Shown in pieces: positions 1-8,488 of a DNA stretch of 64,000 nucleotides. The stretch is from Apilactobacillus zhangqiuensis. GTDB lineage: Bacteria > Bacillota > Bacilli > Lactobacillales > Lactobacillaceae. The stretch covers positions 124,001 to 188,000 of the forward strand of contig NZ_BPLK01000002.1 in NCBI RefSeq assembly GCF_019656215.1, read 5' to 3'. Every line of letters starts with the position of its first letter. Within the stretch, counting starts at the first letter, position 1. Position numbers and translations under genes: made by a program. The notes under the pieces were generated by a model that saw only the letters and a list, made by a program, of their open reading frames with translations, ran no database searches and had not been told where the DNA came from.

Positions 1-1058
1 ATTACGACCATGGCACCACCAAGTACTGAACTTGGGATAACGGTTGCCACAGCACCAGCCTTAGGAAGTAAACCTAAGATTAATAGGAATAATCCAGCGT
101 AGTAGATTGGACGTTTTGTCTTAATACCTGATAGTTGAACCACACCCACGTTTTCTGAGAAAGTTGAGTATGGGAAGGTGTTGAAGACACCACCAAGCAT
201 AGCGGCGATACCTTCAGCACGGTAACCATTAGCTAGGTCTTTTTCACTTAACTTACGACCAGTTAAATCAGCTAATGCCAAGAAGACACCGGTTGATTCA
301 ACCATGGTAGTTAATGATACTAAAATCATGGTTAAAATAGCTGACCAACTGAAGTGAGGTGTACCGAAGTAGAAAGGTTGTGGGAAGTGGAACCAGCTAG
401 CTTGTGCAACTGAAGCAAATGAAATCATGCCAAGTGCATATGCAATCACAGTTCCGACTACCATTCCAATTAATACTGAAATTGATCTGAAGAAACCTTT
501 TCCAAAGATGTTAATCAATATAATAACGGCCATGGTGATTAGACCGACGATTAAATCGTGAGGGTCGGCGAAGTTCTTAGCTGAAGCATTTCCACCACCC
601 AAGTTTTGCACGGCAACTGGTACCAATGAGAAACCAATAATGGTAATTAGTGAACCAGTAACTACTGGTGGGAAGAACTTACGTAGTTTTGCGAAAAGTC
701 CTGAGATTAAGAATACGAATAAACCAGAACAAATAATAGCTCCATAGATATATGCGACACCTAGAGTACCACCGATAGTTTCAAGTGGTGTAATAACTTG
801 TACCGCACATCCCAATACAACGGGAAGACCAATCCCAGTAATTGGGGTCTTCTTAAGTTGTAGTAGTGTGGCAATCCCACACATAAAAATATCTGCAGAA
901 ACCAGGTAAGTCATTTGAGCTGCATTGAAGTGTAAGAAAGCACCGATTAGCAATGGAACGATAACGTCACCTGAATACATTGCTAACAAGTGTTGGAAAC
1001 CTAAAATGGCTGCTTTGACTTGGGACACCTGTTGCAAATTGCTTTCATGATTATCCAA
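1..1058 (-). CDS. pbuX: xanthine/purine permease, NCS2 family (3' end cut off)
   Basis: A proton-coupled importer of xanthine or a related purine in the cytoplasmic membrane. About 352 codons are readable, with no stop before the window edge, so the C-terminus is missing. The translation shows the NCS2 pattern: a GFQHLLAMY start of the first helix, many hydrophobic helices, and a conserved SENVGVVQLSGIKTKRP stretch near the edge, typical of xanthine/uracil permeases. The start is TTG at 1058, eight bases after AGGAGG; no ATG fits. The guanine riboswitch and terminator just upstream favour a purine over uracil. Exact substrate is inferred. Confidence 0.85.
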   Translation of the reverse strand, partial: MDNHESNLQQVSQVKAAILGFQHLLAMYSGDVIVPLLIGAFLHFNAAQMTYLVSADIFMCGIATLLQLKKTPITGIGLPVVLGCAVQVITPLETIGGTLGVAYIYGAIICSGLFVFLISGLFAKLRKFFPPVVTGSLITIIGFSLVPVAVQNLGGGNASAKNFADPHDLIVGLITMAVIILINIFGKGFFRSISVLIGMVVGTVIAYALGMISFASVAQASWFHFPQPFYFGTPHFSWSAILTMILVSLTTMVESTGVFLALADLTGRKLSEKDLANGYRAEGIAAMLGGVFNTFPYSTFSENVGVVQLSGIKTKRPIYYAGLFLLILGLLPKAGAVATVIPSSVLGGAMVV

Positions 1059-1097
1059 ACAAAATTCCTCCTAATATTTAATTATTACCCAGAAAAA

Positions 1098-1132
1098 TAA
1101 AAAAGCCTCAATGCTAGAAAAAGCAAAGAGAC
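1098..1132 (-). terminator. intrinsic terminator of the guanine riboswitch
   Basis: Arms GTCTCTTTGC and GCATTGAGGC (read on the minus strand) form an imperfect hairpin followed by a T run. It lies between the aptamer and the permease start, so it is the likely expression platform. Confidence 0.8.
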
Positions 1133-1145
1133 CTTCATCTTTTTG

Positions 1146-1210
1146 CTTATAGTCCGAACTTTACGGTTTCGGGTAGAAACTTACCAACCTTATTATGGTA
1201 AATATATAGG
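1146..1210 (-). promoter_or_regulatory. guanine-class purine riboswitch
   Basis: On the minus strand the conserved purine-aptamer core is visible: the J2/3 sequence AAGTTTCTACC, a P3 hairpin CCGAAAC..GTTCGG, and the closing GGACTATA. The C in GACTATA corresponds to the specificity base that is C in guanine/hypoxanthine riboswitches and U in adenine ones. P1 is formed by TATA-rich ends. With the downstream terminator it should switch the purine permease off when guanine is plentiful. Confidence 0.92.
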
Positions 1211-1284
1211 CAATAACTGATTTAATTTTGTAATTCAATATTAGACGAATTTTGCGAAAAAAGCAATCCTTATCATTAATATAA

Positions 1285-1314
1285 TTGTTCAGTTTCACGA
1301 TTATAAGGTACAAT
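1285..1314 (+). promoter_or_regulatory. sigma-A type promoter of the asparaginase operon
   Basis: TTGTTC and TACAAT hexamers are separated by 18 bases, about 38 bases upstream of the asparaginase start. Confidence 0.5.
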
Positions 1315-1351
1315 GGAAAGTACTATTTGATAGAAACAAGGGGGGATAATC

Positions 1352-2329
1352 TTGAAGCATATTTTAGCTATTCACACCGGTGGAACTATTTCAATGTCTC
1401 AAGACGAAAGCGGAGAAGTTGTTCAAAACGAACAAAATCCAATCGCGAATCAACAAGATAATTTATTAGATCAAGGAATCGATATTACTAACGAGGAGAT
1501 TTTTAACTTACCATCTCCTCATATGACCCCTGATAGAATGCTTGAAATTGCCAACAGAATTAAAGAAGCTAGAAAACAGGGATACGATGGTGTCGTTGTT
1601 ACCCACGGTACTGATACCTTAGAAGAAACTGCCTACTTCTTAGATTTAACATTGGCCAATGATTTTCCAGTTGTCGTAACTGGTGCCATGCGTTCATCTA
1701 ATGAAATTGGTTCAGATGGTCTATATAACCTATTGAATGCTGCAGCAACTGCTGCCAGTCCACAAGCTAAGAACAAGGGTGTCTTAGTGGCAATGAATGA
1801 TGAAATTCATACCGCTAGATACGTTACTAAGACCCACACTACTAACGTAGCTACATTTAGAACACCAACGTTTGGCCCAATCGGAATTATTTCCAAGCAT
1901 GAACCAACATTTTACCAAGAACTAATCCAAAGTGAAGTTGTTAACGTTGATTCACTAGTCGATCACGTGTACTTAATCAAGGCCTTTGCCGGAATGGACG
2001 GCACCTTGTTTGACGCCTTAGATAACGATCAAACTAACGGATTAGTAATTGAAGGACTAGGTGCTGGTAACCTACCTCCAGAAACACTAGCTTCAGTTAA
2101 ACGTTTAGTCGACAGAAACATTCCAGTCATTTTGGTTTCCAGATGTCTAAGTGGGGTTGCCCAAGACATTTACGCCTACGAAGGTGGGGGGATTCAACTA
2201 GAAGAAATGGGCTTAGAATTCTGTCACGGTCTAAACGGTCAAAAAGCACGTATTAAACTAATTATTGCGTTAAGTGCGCACAAGTCTGGTGAAGAACTAG
2301 CTAGATTTATGAGTAACGCAATATCATAG
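1352..2329 (+). CDS. L-asparaginase
   Basis: Hydrolyses asparagine to aspartate and ammonia. The 325-residue protein has both family signatures: TGGTIS at residues 9-14 with the nucleophilic Thr, and HGTDTLEET from about residue 85. The MRSSNEIGSDG loop and the VTKTHT catalytic Lys segment follow. There is no signal peptide, so it is probably cytoplasmic. The start is TTG at 1352 behind a G-rich ribosome site. The next gene begins 14 bases after the stop, so the two are probably co-transcribed. Confidence 0.92.
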   Translation: MKHILAIHTGGTISMSQDESGEVVQNEQNPIANQQDNLLDQGIDITNEEIFNLPSPHMTPDRMLEIANRIKEARKQGYDGVVVTHGTDTLEETAYFLDLTLANDFPVVVTGAMRSSNEIGSDGLYNLLNAAATAASPQAKNKGVLVAMNDEIHTARYVTKTHTTNVATFRTPTFGPIGIISKHEPTFYQELIQSEVVNVDSLVDHVYLIKAFAGMDGTLFDALDNDQTNGLVIEGLGAGNLPPETLASVKRLVDRNIPVILVSRCLSGVAQDIYAYEGGGIQLEEMGLEFCHGLNGQKARIKLIIALSAHKSGEELARFMSNAIS

Positions 2330-2343
2330 AGTGAGGGATGTTT

Positions 2344-3504
2344 ATGAACTCTATCATTGCAGATTTGAATGCAGCAATGAACAAGGAACAGTTGGTTAAT
2401 ATCTACCTAAATACAGGAGATATTTTCTACACTGGCTATATTCAAAATTATAACGACGATGAAGTCATCATTGCCACATATGAATCAAGTGGTTTAGCCG
2501 ATGGATACGTTTCGATGAAGACTGCCATCATCGAAAGTGTTGAACGCCAAAGTGAAGACTTGGATAGTATCAAAGAAAAGATGCAAATCGCAAAGGAAGA
2601 AGGATTAATGGAATCCAAACCCAGCGAATTACATTTTGATACTAACAACAACTTGTTCCCACAAATTTTAATCCAAGCATACTTAAACCAAGAAGTTATC
2701 TTAATTCATGACAATGAAGCGGAACGTTTTTACACAGGGATGGTTAAAAAAATCAGCAACGATTCTTTTAAGTTTTTGCGCATTAACAAGTTCGACTTCA
2801 TGCAAAACGAATTGGTTACCATGGGCTTTAATCAAAGTATGATTATTGAATTCCAGGGACGTGAACTAAGTGTCATGAGTAAGGTGATTGGCAAGGTTAA
2901 AGAACAAAACATTGCCAAGACTGCCGAATCAATCAATAATATTATCGATTTATTAAATGATTCATTTCATCATCACAACCTAGTTGAAGTTCGTTGTCGA
3001 TACAATGATCACTTCTTCTACGTTGGTGAAGTCATCATGTTAAACGACAGTGGAGCTATCCTAAAGGTTGTCGACATGTCCGGGCAATTTGGTGGATATG
3101 TCTTCATCAGAATGAATGGCATTCAACGCGTCACAGTTGGCAACGATTACCTTGAATTGGTTCAACTAATGAAGGACCAAAACATTGCTGATCATAATGC
3201 ATCACAACCGGTGTTAAACGATTCACGTGAATTCGATAGTACCGAGGATAATCTAAATGCCATTTTGACTCAATCCATGAACAAGCGCCAATTGATTCGT
3301 CTTCAATTAAAGTCTGGTAGTAACTTTTTGGGTTACCCAGAAAAGATTGGTCCGGAATCAATGAAGTTTAGTTTATTGGATGAAACGGTAAACTTCTTCA
3401 TTTACGGTCAAAAGATTCCGTTAAATGACATCGTCGAAGTTGGCTTTGAATACATCTATGCCTATTTGGATGAACAACGCCTAAGAAGAAAAGGCGATAT
3501 GTAA
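2344..3504 (+). CDS. hypothetical protein with four tandem Sm-like units
   Basis: I do not recognise a named family. The 386-residue cytoplasmic protein reads as four related units at about residues 3-68, 104-178, 198-275 and 302-370. Each has a short helix with an LxxxL pattern, then a strand resembling LVNIYLNTGD, an F-Y-T/V-G turn, further strands, and an I-x-x-V-E closing strand. Helix plus five short strands is the Sm/Hfq layout, so an RNA- or ligand-binding multi-barrel is possible, by inference only. ATG 2344 is chosen because GAGGG is six bases upstream; ATG 2338 touches it. Downstream of asparaginase, same strand. Confidence 0.75.
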   Translation: MNSIIADLNAAMNKEQLVNIYLNTGDIFYTGYIQNYNDDEVIIATYESSGLADGYVSMKTAIIESVERQSEDLDSIKEKMQIAKEEGLMESKPSELHFDTNNNLFPQILIQAYLNQEVILIHDNEAERFYTGMVKKISNDSFKFLRINKFDFMQNELVTMGFNQSMIIEFQGRELSVMSKVIGKVKEQNIAKTAESINNIIDLLNDSFHHHNLVEVRCRYNDHFFYVGEVIMLNDSGAILKVVDMSGQFGGYVFIRMNGIQRVTVGNDYLELVQLMKDQNIADHNASQPVLNDSREFDSTEDNLNAILTQSMNKRQLIRLQLKSGSNFLGYPEKIGPESMKFSLLDETVNFFIYGQKIPLNDIVEVGFEYIYAYLDEQRLRRKGDM

Positions 3505-3508
3505 ATAA

Positions 3509-3539
3509 AAAAGGAACCCGATATTTCGGGTTCCTTTTT
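3509..3539. terminator. bidirectional intrinsic terminator
   Basis: Arms GGAACCCGA and TCGGGTTCC with A run before and T run after; it serves the converging genes on both sides. Confidence 0.85.
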
Positions 3540-3541
3540 GC

Positions 3542-3724
3542 TTAGCCTAATTTTTGTTTGATAATATCTACTTCATCTTGATTTGGGGATCTGCGCATGC
3601 TCTTAATGTCATGCAATTCCTCTACACTAAAATGTAGGTTATAAGCCAATAATGTATCTGGCATATCATTATTTTTTTGATAAGTAACAATTTCTTCAGC
3701 AATCTTATTCAACTTACGATTCAT
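3542..3724 (-). CDS. small hypothetical protein (60 residues)
   Basis: A soluble charged 60-residue protein beginning MNRKLNKIAEEIV, with a middle part (LAYNLHFSVEELHDIKS) that reads like a helix-turn-helix fragment. It resembles short conserved hypothetical proteins of lactobacilli; function unknown. The start at 3724 is set by AGGAGG six bases upstream; an upstream in-frame ATG would lie before that site. It stands alone between two terminator-bounded units. Confidence 0.7.
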   Translation of the reverse strand: MNRKLNKIAEEIVTYQKNNDMPDTLLAYNLHFSVEELHDIKSMRRSPNQDEVDIIKQKLG

Positions 3725-3796
3725 AAGAACCCTCCTAACAAAATCCATCCGACAATTACATTATAACTTATTTTAGTATAAGTAGAAAAATAAAGG

Positions 3797-4432
3797 CTAA
3801 AAAATTAAAATAATTTGGACAGCAATAATCACAGTAAACAAGATTAGGTAGTCAGATAGTTTAATTGTGATTTTCTTGAAGTGGGTTCTTTTATTACCTT
3901 CAACGAATAAATGTGAATTCATTCCTTGAGCAAGTAGGGTGGACCAGTTCATGGCAGCTAGGATTGACTTGAAGTAAAGAGTGGGTGAAAGATACGATAA
4001 GTGAATGTTTCGCATTTTGGCAGCTAACTTGATGTCTGCAATTTCTTGTTTAATTGTATCAATCAAGTTAAATGCGCCCATGACTCCGTAGGCAAACTTG
4101 CTGGGAACATTAAAGTTCTGTTCCAGACTACCGGCCAGATCTTGGATGGTTGTCTTACATGTGTAGGTACCACCAAGGGTGACGAAGGCGTATAGACGAG
4201 TCACCAATAAGATACCGTATTGGTAGTCACCGTTAATCTTTTGTGCAAAGAAAATTCCAGTTGCGGGGATTAGGGTAACGAATAATAAGTATAAAATTCG
4301 CTTGATTGAAGAAAAGAAGATTAGATAGATTAGACTAACGACAAAGATAACGATGTTTAGTCTAACTGATGTTGTAAATGAGATTTCCAGGGCAATCACT
4401 AACATCATCAGTAGCTTTAATACGGGATTCAT
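3797..4432 (-). CDS. ykoC: ECF transporter transmembrane subunit (EcfT/CbiQ type), YkoC-like
   Basis: The membrane coupling subunit of an energy-coupling-factor importer. The 211-residue protein has several hydrophobic segments at the N-terminus and end, and a central cytoplasmic stretch (KLAAKMRNIHLSYLSP) corresponding to the coupling helices that bind the ATPases. Its ATG overlaps the stop of the ATPase gene by one base (TAATG), giving translational coupling. As third gene of the TPP-riboswitch operon it should work with the neighbouring duplicated ATPase and S component. Confidence 0.85.
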   Translation of the reverse strand: MNPVLKLLMMLVIALEISFTTSVRLNIVIFVVSLIYLIFFSSIKRILYLLFVTLIPATGIFFAQKINGDYQYGILLVTRLYAFVTLGGTYTCKTTIQDLAGSLEQNFNVPSKFAYGVMGAFNLIDTIKQEIADIKLAAKMRNIHLSYLSPTLYFKSILAAMNWSTLLAQGMNSHLFVEGNKRTHFKKITIKLSDYLILFTVIIAVQIILIF

Positions 4433-5844
4433 TAAAAGACCTCCTGATAAGTTAGTTTGTGATCATCGAATGCTAAATGGTAATCAACTAAGTCATCTAG
4501 ACCATGGGTTTGATGAGAAATTAATAATTGAGTTTGCCCATTTGCCTTTGCGTGATTCAATAAGTCAACGACCACGGCAACGTATTCAATGTTAATACCA
4601 TTAAAAGGTTCATCTAAAAGAAGAAATGAGTGTCCCATCATGACCATGCTTAGGATTTGTAGTCGTTTCTTTTGTCCATCACTTAAGGAATAAATGACGC
4701 GATCGGATAGCTCGTCTAGACCAAGTCTTTGAGTGTATTCTGCGATTTGTTGGTCGTCCAACCAATGGTTAAATGCATTCTTCTTGGATAGTTCTAGTTC
4801 TTCCTCAACGGTGATTTTAATGAATTGCTTGGTTGATTCTTGGAAAATCATGCCAACACTTTGTAAGTATTTGTTCAAACGGATTTTGCGAATTGATTTG
4901 TGGTCAAAGTTAATTTCACCATCAAAATCATGTTGCTTGATAAATGTTTTGAACAGACTTGATTTACCACAGCCGTTAGGACCAGTAATTAAGGTCGTCT
5001 TGGCCTTAATAAAGTCTAAGTCTAAGTGATTAATTAATTGCATATCGTAATTAGCGATTGATAAATCGACACAGCTGACGATGGGTTCTCCAACAACCTC
5101 GTTTGAAATCTGACGATTTGTGGAGTCATTGAATTGATTAAATAATTCTTTGACTGCCGCTTCATTTAAAGGTTTAAATGTTAAATTGTCTTCATCAAAA
5201 CCAATTAGCTGGTCAATTTGATTTTCGTAGCCCGTTAGATCGTGATCGATACCGATGACAATCTTGCCTGATTTCTTTAGCTGGCTCATTAGACTAATCA
5301 GTTCCAGGCGTGATTTGATATCGACATTAGCAAATGGTTCATCCAATAGAATAACAGGAGCGTTAATTGCTACGATGATACTTAGTGCAACCTTTTGTTT
5401 TTCACCACCGGAAAGGGTCTTGAATTCACGATTCCTTAAATCACTGGTATGAGTGAAAGAAAGGGCGTCTTCAATGATTGGGTCCATCTTCTCGGGAGCA
5501 ACTTGTTGGTTTTCCAATGTAAAGATGAATTCGTCTTCCACGGTTGCCATACAAAACTGTTGCATTGGATCTTGGAACATCATGGAAATGGTCTTACGTA
5601 ATTTCCATTCCGAAAATTTAGAAATATCTTGATTGTTAAAATTGATAACGCCGTCGATGGTACCGTCGTTATATTGTGGATAAAATCCTGCGATTGTTTT
5701 CAAAAGCGTTGATTTTCCAGACCCAGAAGGACTGTAAATCAATGACATTTGATTTGATTCGAAAGCCAGACTAACCCCTTTAAAAGTCGGCTTCGAAGTA
5801 CCAGTATATTGGTATGTCAAACTGTTAATTGATAAGTTATTCAA
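4432..5844 (-). CDS. ykoD: duplicated ECF transporter ATPase, YkoD-like
   Basis: Two ABC ATPase domains fused in one 470-residue chain. Domain one has Walker A SPSGSGKST at residues 38-46, signature LSGGEKQK and Walker B VILLDEPF. Domain two has Walker A GPNGCGKSS, a variant signature LSDGQKKR and LLLDEPF. The fusion is typical of YkoD, which powers uptake of the thiamine precursor HMP or thiamine. The start is TTG 5844 after AGGAGTG. It lies between the S component and EcfT genes. Confidence 0.88.
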   Translation of the reverse strand: MNNLSINSLTYQYTGTSKPTFKGVSLAFESNQMSLIYSPSGSGKSTLLKTIAGFYPQYNDGTIDGVINFNNQDISKFSEWKLRKTISMMFQDPMQQFCMATVEDEFIFTLENQQVAPEKMDPIIEDALSFTHTSDLRNREFKTLSGGEKQKVALSIIVAINAPVILLDEPFANVDIKSRLELISLMSQLKKSGKIVIGIDHDLTGYENQIDQLIGFDEDNLTFKPLNEAAVKELFNQFNDSTNRQISNEVVGEPIVSCVDLSIANYDMQLINHLDLDFIKAKTTLITGPNGCGKSSLFKTFIKQHDFDGEINFDHKSIRKIRLNKYLQSVGMIFQESTKQFIKITVEEELELSKKNAFNHWLDDQQIAEYTQRLGLDELSDRVIYSLSDGQKKRLQILSMVMMGHSFLLLDEPFNGINIEYVAVVVDLLNHAKANGQTQLLISHQTHGLDDLVDYHLAFDDHKLTYQEVF

Positions 5845-5859
5845 AAATTGACACTCCTA

Positions 5860-6414
5860 TTATTTGATAACGTGACTCTTTTCCAACATGTTGGCGATTA
5901 GTTTTGATAGCACACCACCAAAGATGAAGATAGAAATGAATCTCACGATGAACATGATGATTAGTAAGTGGGTAGCATATGCATTGTATCCATTCTTGAA
6001 CCAGTCATAGATAAATGTAATGACAGTAGTTGTGATAGTAGTAGCAATTACACCTAACCAATCAAAGTGTTTGTACTTAGTAGCAACGAAACCTAATTCA
6101 GTTGCGATGCCTTGTTCGATACCGGTAATAACTGTTTCAACACCCCATTGTCCACCTAAGAACATTTCAACAATTGCACCAATCACTTCTGCTAGTAATG
6201 GAGCACCTGGACGTTTGAAGATAAATCCAGCAAGTGGAGCTGCCATTACCCAAAGACCAAGTAGTAAATCGTTAGCAAGCGGTGCTAGACCGTAAGGTGT
6301 AAGAGCAAGACTTACAGCGTTGTATAAGAAACCTGTGGCAAAAAAGATGATTCCACAGATAATTGAGATTAATGTAAGTAAAATGATGTTTCTAAGTGAC
6401 CATGTGTTTTTCAT
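5860..6414 (-). CDS. ykoE: ECF transporter substrate-binding (S) component, YkoE-like
   Basis: The membrane S component that captures the vitamin substrate. It has 184 residues and about five to six helices; the central LGLWVMAAPLAGFIFKRPGAPLLAEVIGAIVEMFLGG block is split here only by hydrophobic turns, and matches the YkoE family. First gene of an operon directly behind a TPP riboswitch, so HMP or thiamine is the likely substrate. ATG 6414 follows GGAGG. The precise substrate is inferred from the riboswitch. Confidence 0.86.
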   Translation of the reverse strand: MKNTWSLRNIILLTLISIICGIIFFATGFLYNAVSLALTPYGLAPLANDLLLGLWVMAAPLAGFIFKRPGAPLLAEVIGAIVEMFLGGQWGVETVITGIEQGIATELGFVATKYKHFDWLGVIATTITTTVITFIYDWFKNGYNAYATHLLIIMFIVRFISIFIFGGVLSKLIANMLEKSHVIK

Positions 6415-6431
6415 AGTTTCCTCCAGAAAAA

Positions 6432-6464
6432 AAGGACCCCAAACAACACGTGTTTGGAGTCCAA
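6432..6464 (-). terminator. TPP riboswitch terminator
   Basis: Minus-strand arms GGACTCCAAACAC and GTTTGGGGTCC followed by seven T. It sits between the aptamer and ykoE and is the likely attenuator. Its 3' arm repeats the TTTGGGGT of the aptamer 5' strand. Confidence 0.85.
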
Positions 6465-6504
6465 TTTATTTTTATAATTTGTAAAGCATTAAAAATAAAA
6501 GGGT

Positions 6505-6582
6505 TGTTTTCCTTCGCAGGGATTATCCTGAATCAGGTACTATGGGTATGAATCTCAGCCGAATTCCGGCACCCCAAACATT
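6505..6582 (-). promoter_or_regulatory. TPP riboswitch (THI element)
   Basis: Read on the minus strand, all conserved blocks are present in order: GGGGTGCC, GGCTGAGATTCATACCC, ACCTGAT, GGATAATCCCTGCGAAGG. P1 is formed by TGTTT and AAACA. It should repress the ykoEDC-type operon when thiamine pyrophosphate is high. Confidence 0.96.
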
Positions 6583-6734
6583 AACTATCAATTTAAATCA
6601 ACTATACTATTTATTAAAATTAAATGCAATGTTTATATTTTTATTAATAAATTTAAACAGCTGAAACCCTTGTCGTATCAGTCATTTAGTGGTAACTTTA
6701 GATAGTGAAATTATGATAATGGAAGTAAGTATGA

Positions 6735-7745
6735 ATGAAAAAATCAGTGAAAAGACTAACAATAATTTTCGTCGCGGCGATAGGATTGGGGGCATATGAA
6801 CAATTTAGTAATCCCTTTTCATTTATTCGCGAAGAATACACAAAATTAACAACTAAAAATCAAGGTTACCAACCAAACTACCAACAAGATTCACAAAACT
6901 ATAAGACCGAATTATTAAGGTTTTCACAGGATAAAGTGAAGAACGCTAGCGCTGCCGTGGCACTTGATTCTACTAAGAATAAGTTTGTCTATTCTCAAAA
7001 TGGGGATAAAAAGATTAAGGTGGCATCACTAGCTAAATTAATGACTTTATATCTAACAATTCAAAAGGCCGAAAAGACCCACGGCTGGAACCAAGTTGTA
7101 GATACTAGTAACAAGGGATTAAAGAAGTTAGGTTCCGACTTAGAGTTAGGTGGCTTTAAGTTTAAGGACGGTCATAAATACACCGTGCGTGATTTATATG
7201 AAGCAGCCTTGGTGCAATCATCAAATAATTCAGCGATTGCGTTAGGTCAATGGGTAGCTGGATCAAACGTTAAATTCATCAAGATGATGAATAAACAAGC
7301 CAAAGCATGGCACTTAGATGCAACATTTGTGTCATCATCCGGACTAGAAAATAGTGATTTATCCAAATTTGGCTACGCTCAAGTTGGTGGCAAAGATGAC
7401 GCTAACATGATCTCCGCTAAAAGTATCGCTATCATTGCTGATCACGTGATATCAATTTATCCAAAGGTCATCGATGATGCCAAGAAGGTGACCGAAGTTG
7501 TCGACGGTCAAACGTTATTTAATGAAAATAGTTTATTACCAGGTCGTCCATTCTACGATGCTAGTTTTCACGTTGATGGATTAAAGACCGGATACACAGT
7601 TGCAGCCGGTCTGTGCTTAGTGGCGACCGCTCAACAACCAGGTAAGGATAGAATTATTACCGTGGTCGTCAATGATTACGCAGAATTTTCTGACACCGCC
7701 GAGTTGATTAAATTGGTGAATAAGAACGATTCAGCCTTGAAATAA
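6735..7745 (+). CDS. D-alanyl-D-alanine carboxypeptidase (peptidase S11)
   Basis: Trims the terminal D-Ala of peptidoglycan stem peptides outside the membrane. The 336-residue protein has an N-terminal hydrophobic signal/anchor (residues 8-20), then the three penicillin-binding motifs: SLAK at 98-101 with the nucleophile, SSN at about 162-164, and KTG at 284-286. It is shorter than DacA proteins that carry a C-terminal amphipathic anchor; here the N-terminal segment may anchor it. ATG 6735 is in frame with these motifs; an ATG four bases earlier is out of frame. Confidence 0.9.
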   Translation: MKKSVKRLTIIFVAAIGLGAYEQFSNPFSFIREEYTKLTTKNQGYQPNYQQDSQNYKTELLRFSQDKVKNASAAVALDSTKNKFVYSQNGDKKIKVASLAKLMTLYLTIQKAEKTHGWNQVVDTSNKGLKKLGSDLELGGFKFKDGHKYTVRDLYEAALVQSSNNSAIALGQWVAGSNVKFIKMMNKQAKAWHLDATFVSSSGLENSDLSKFGYAQVGGKDDANMISAKSIAIIADHVISIYPKVIDDAKKVTEVVDGQTLFNENSLLPGRPFYDASFHVDGLKTGYTVAAGLCLVATAQQPGKDRIITVVVNDYAEFSDTAELIKLVNKNDSALK

Positions 7746-7833
7746 TAATAGTTAGTATAAGAATTTTGTATTTTTTCCAAAATAGTGTAGAATAGTAAAG
7801 TATCTTTGATTACTAGTATAAAGGAGAAGATTT

Positions 7834-8454
7834 ATGGAATCGGCCTGGAATATAGTTGGCCTACTTCTTTGGATAATTTTGGTTATTTATGCAATTTTTA
7901 TTATTCATAACATCGGGGTAAGAAGAAGTAGGCTAATCATAAATGGGCACTACGACTTTTCATTAACTCACCATTTAAAGACGGTTGTTCAAATCGTCGT
8001 GTTATTTGCTGGGATTGGATTTATGTCTTTTGAGACATTCTATCCAAACGTTGATGGATCAAATGTTGTCACTACGCGTGACTTCAAGCCATTAATTTTG
8101 GATACCAATGGTAACAGCTCTTACTATGTGAAGGTCAAAAGTGGGAATAATTCATCTTTGAATCAGTCTTACTCATATTTGGTTAATGGACAACGTCTAT
8201 CAGTTTCCAGTTCAGCATCAAGTGTGCTGGTTGGTACTAATAGCGAAATTAATGTTCAAAAGTCAGCGGTTAGATGGAGCGATGACGAAGCTAAGACGCT
8301 AGACAAGAAATACCAAAGAGCGTGGGTTGCCGACGTAACCGTTACGTATAAAGACAGTTTTTGGAATGGAATTGGATTGCATGCAGGACGTCAGTTCAAG
8401 AGTTATACTCTAATCCGAATTCCGGATAATTCATTTATTTATAACGATAAATAA
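7834..8454 (+). CDS. hypothetical membrane protein with extracellular domain
   Basis: A 206-residue protein with two hydrophobic segments (about residues 7-27 and 50-68), a short cytoplasmic loop rich in Arg, and a C-terminal domain of about 135 residues rich in Ser, Val and Tyr, predicted outside the cell. It resembles a conserved hypothetical family of lactobacilli; I know no function. AAGGAGA lies seven bases before ATG 7834. It follows the carboxypeptidase, so a cell-envelope role is plausible but unsupported. Confidence 0.75.
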   Translation: MESAWNIVGLLLWIILVIYAIFIIHNIGVRRSRLIINGHYDFSLTHHLKTVVQIVVLFAGIGFMSFETFYPNVDGSNVVTTRDFKPLILDTNGNSSYYVKVKSGNNSSLNQSYSYLVNGQRLSVSSSASSVLVGTNSEINVQKSAVRWSDDEAKTLDKKYQRAWVADVTVTYKDSFWNGIGLHAGRQFKSYTLIRIPDNSFIYNDK

Positions 8455-8486
8455 AAAAGCCGCTGGAGTTGATCCAGGGCTTTTTT
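8453..8486. terminator. bidirectional intrinsic terminator
   Basis: GCCGCTGGA and TCCAGGGC arms flanked by A and T runs, between convergent genes. Confidence 0.8.
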
Positions 8487-8488
8487 GT

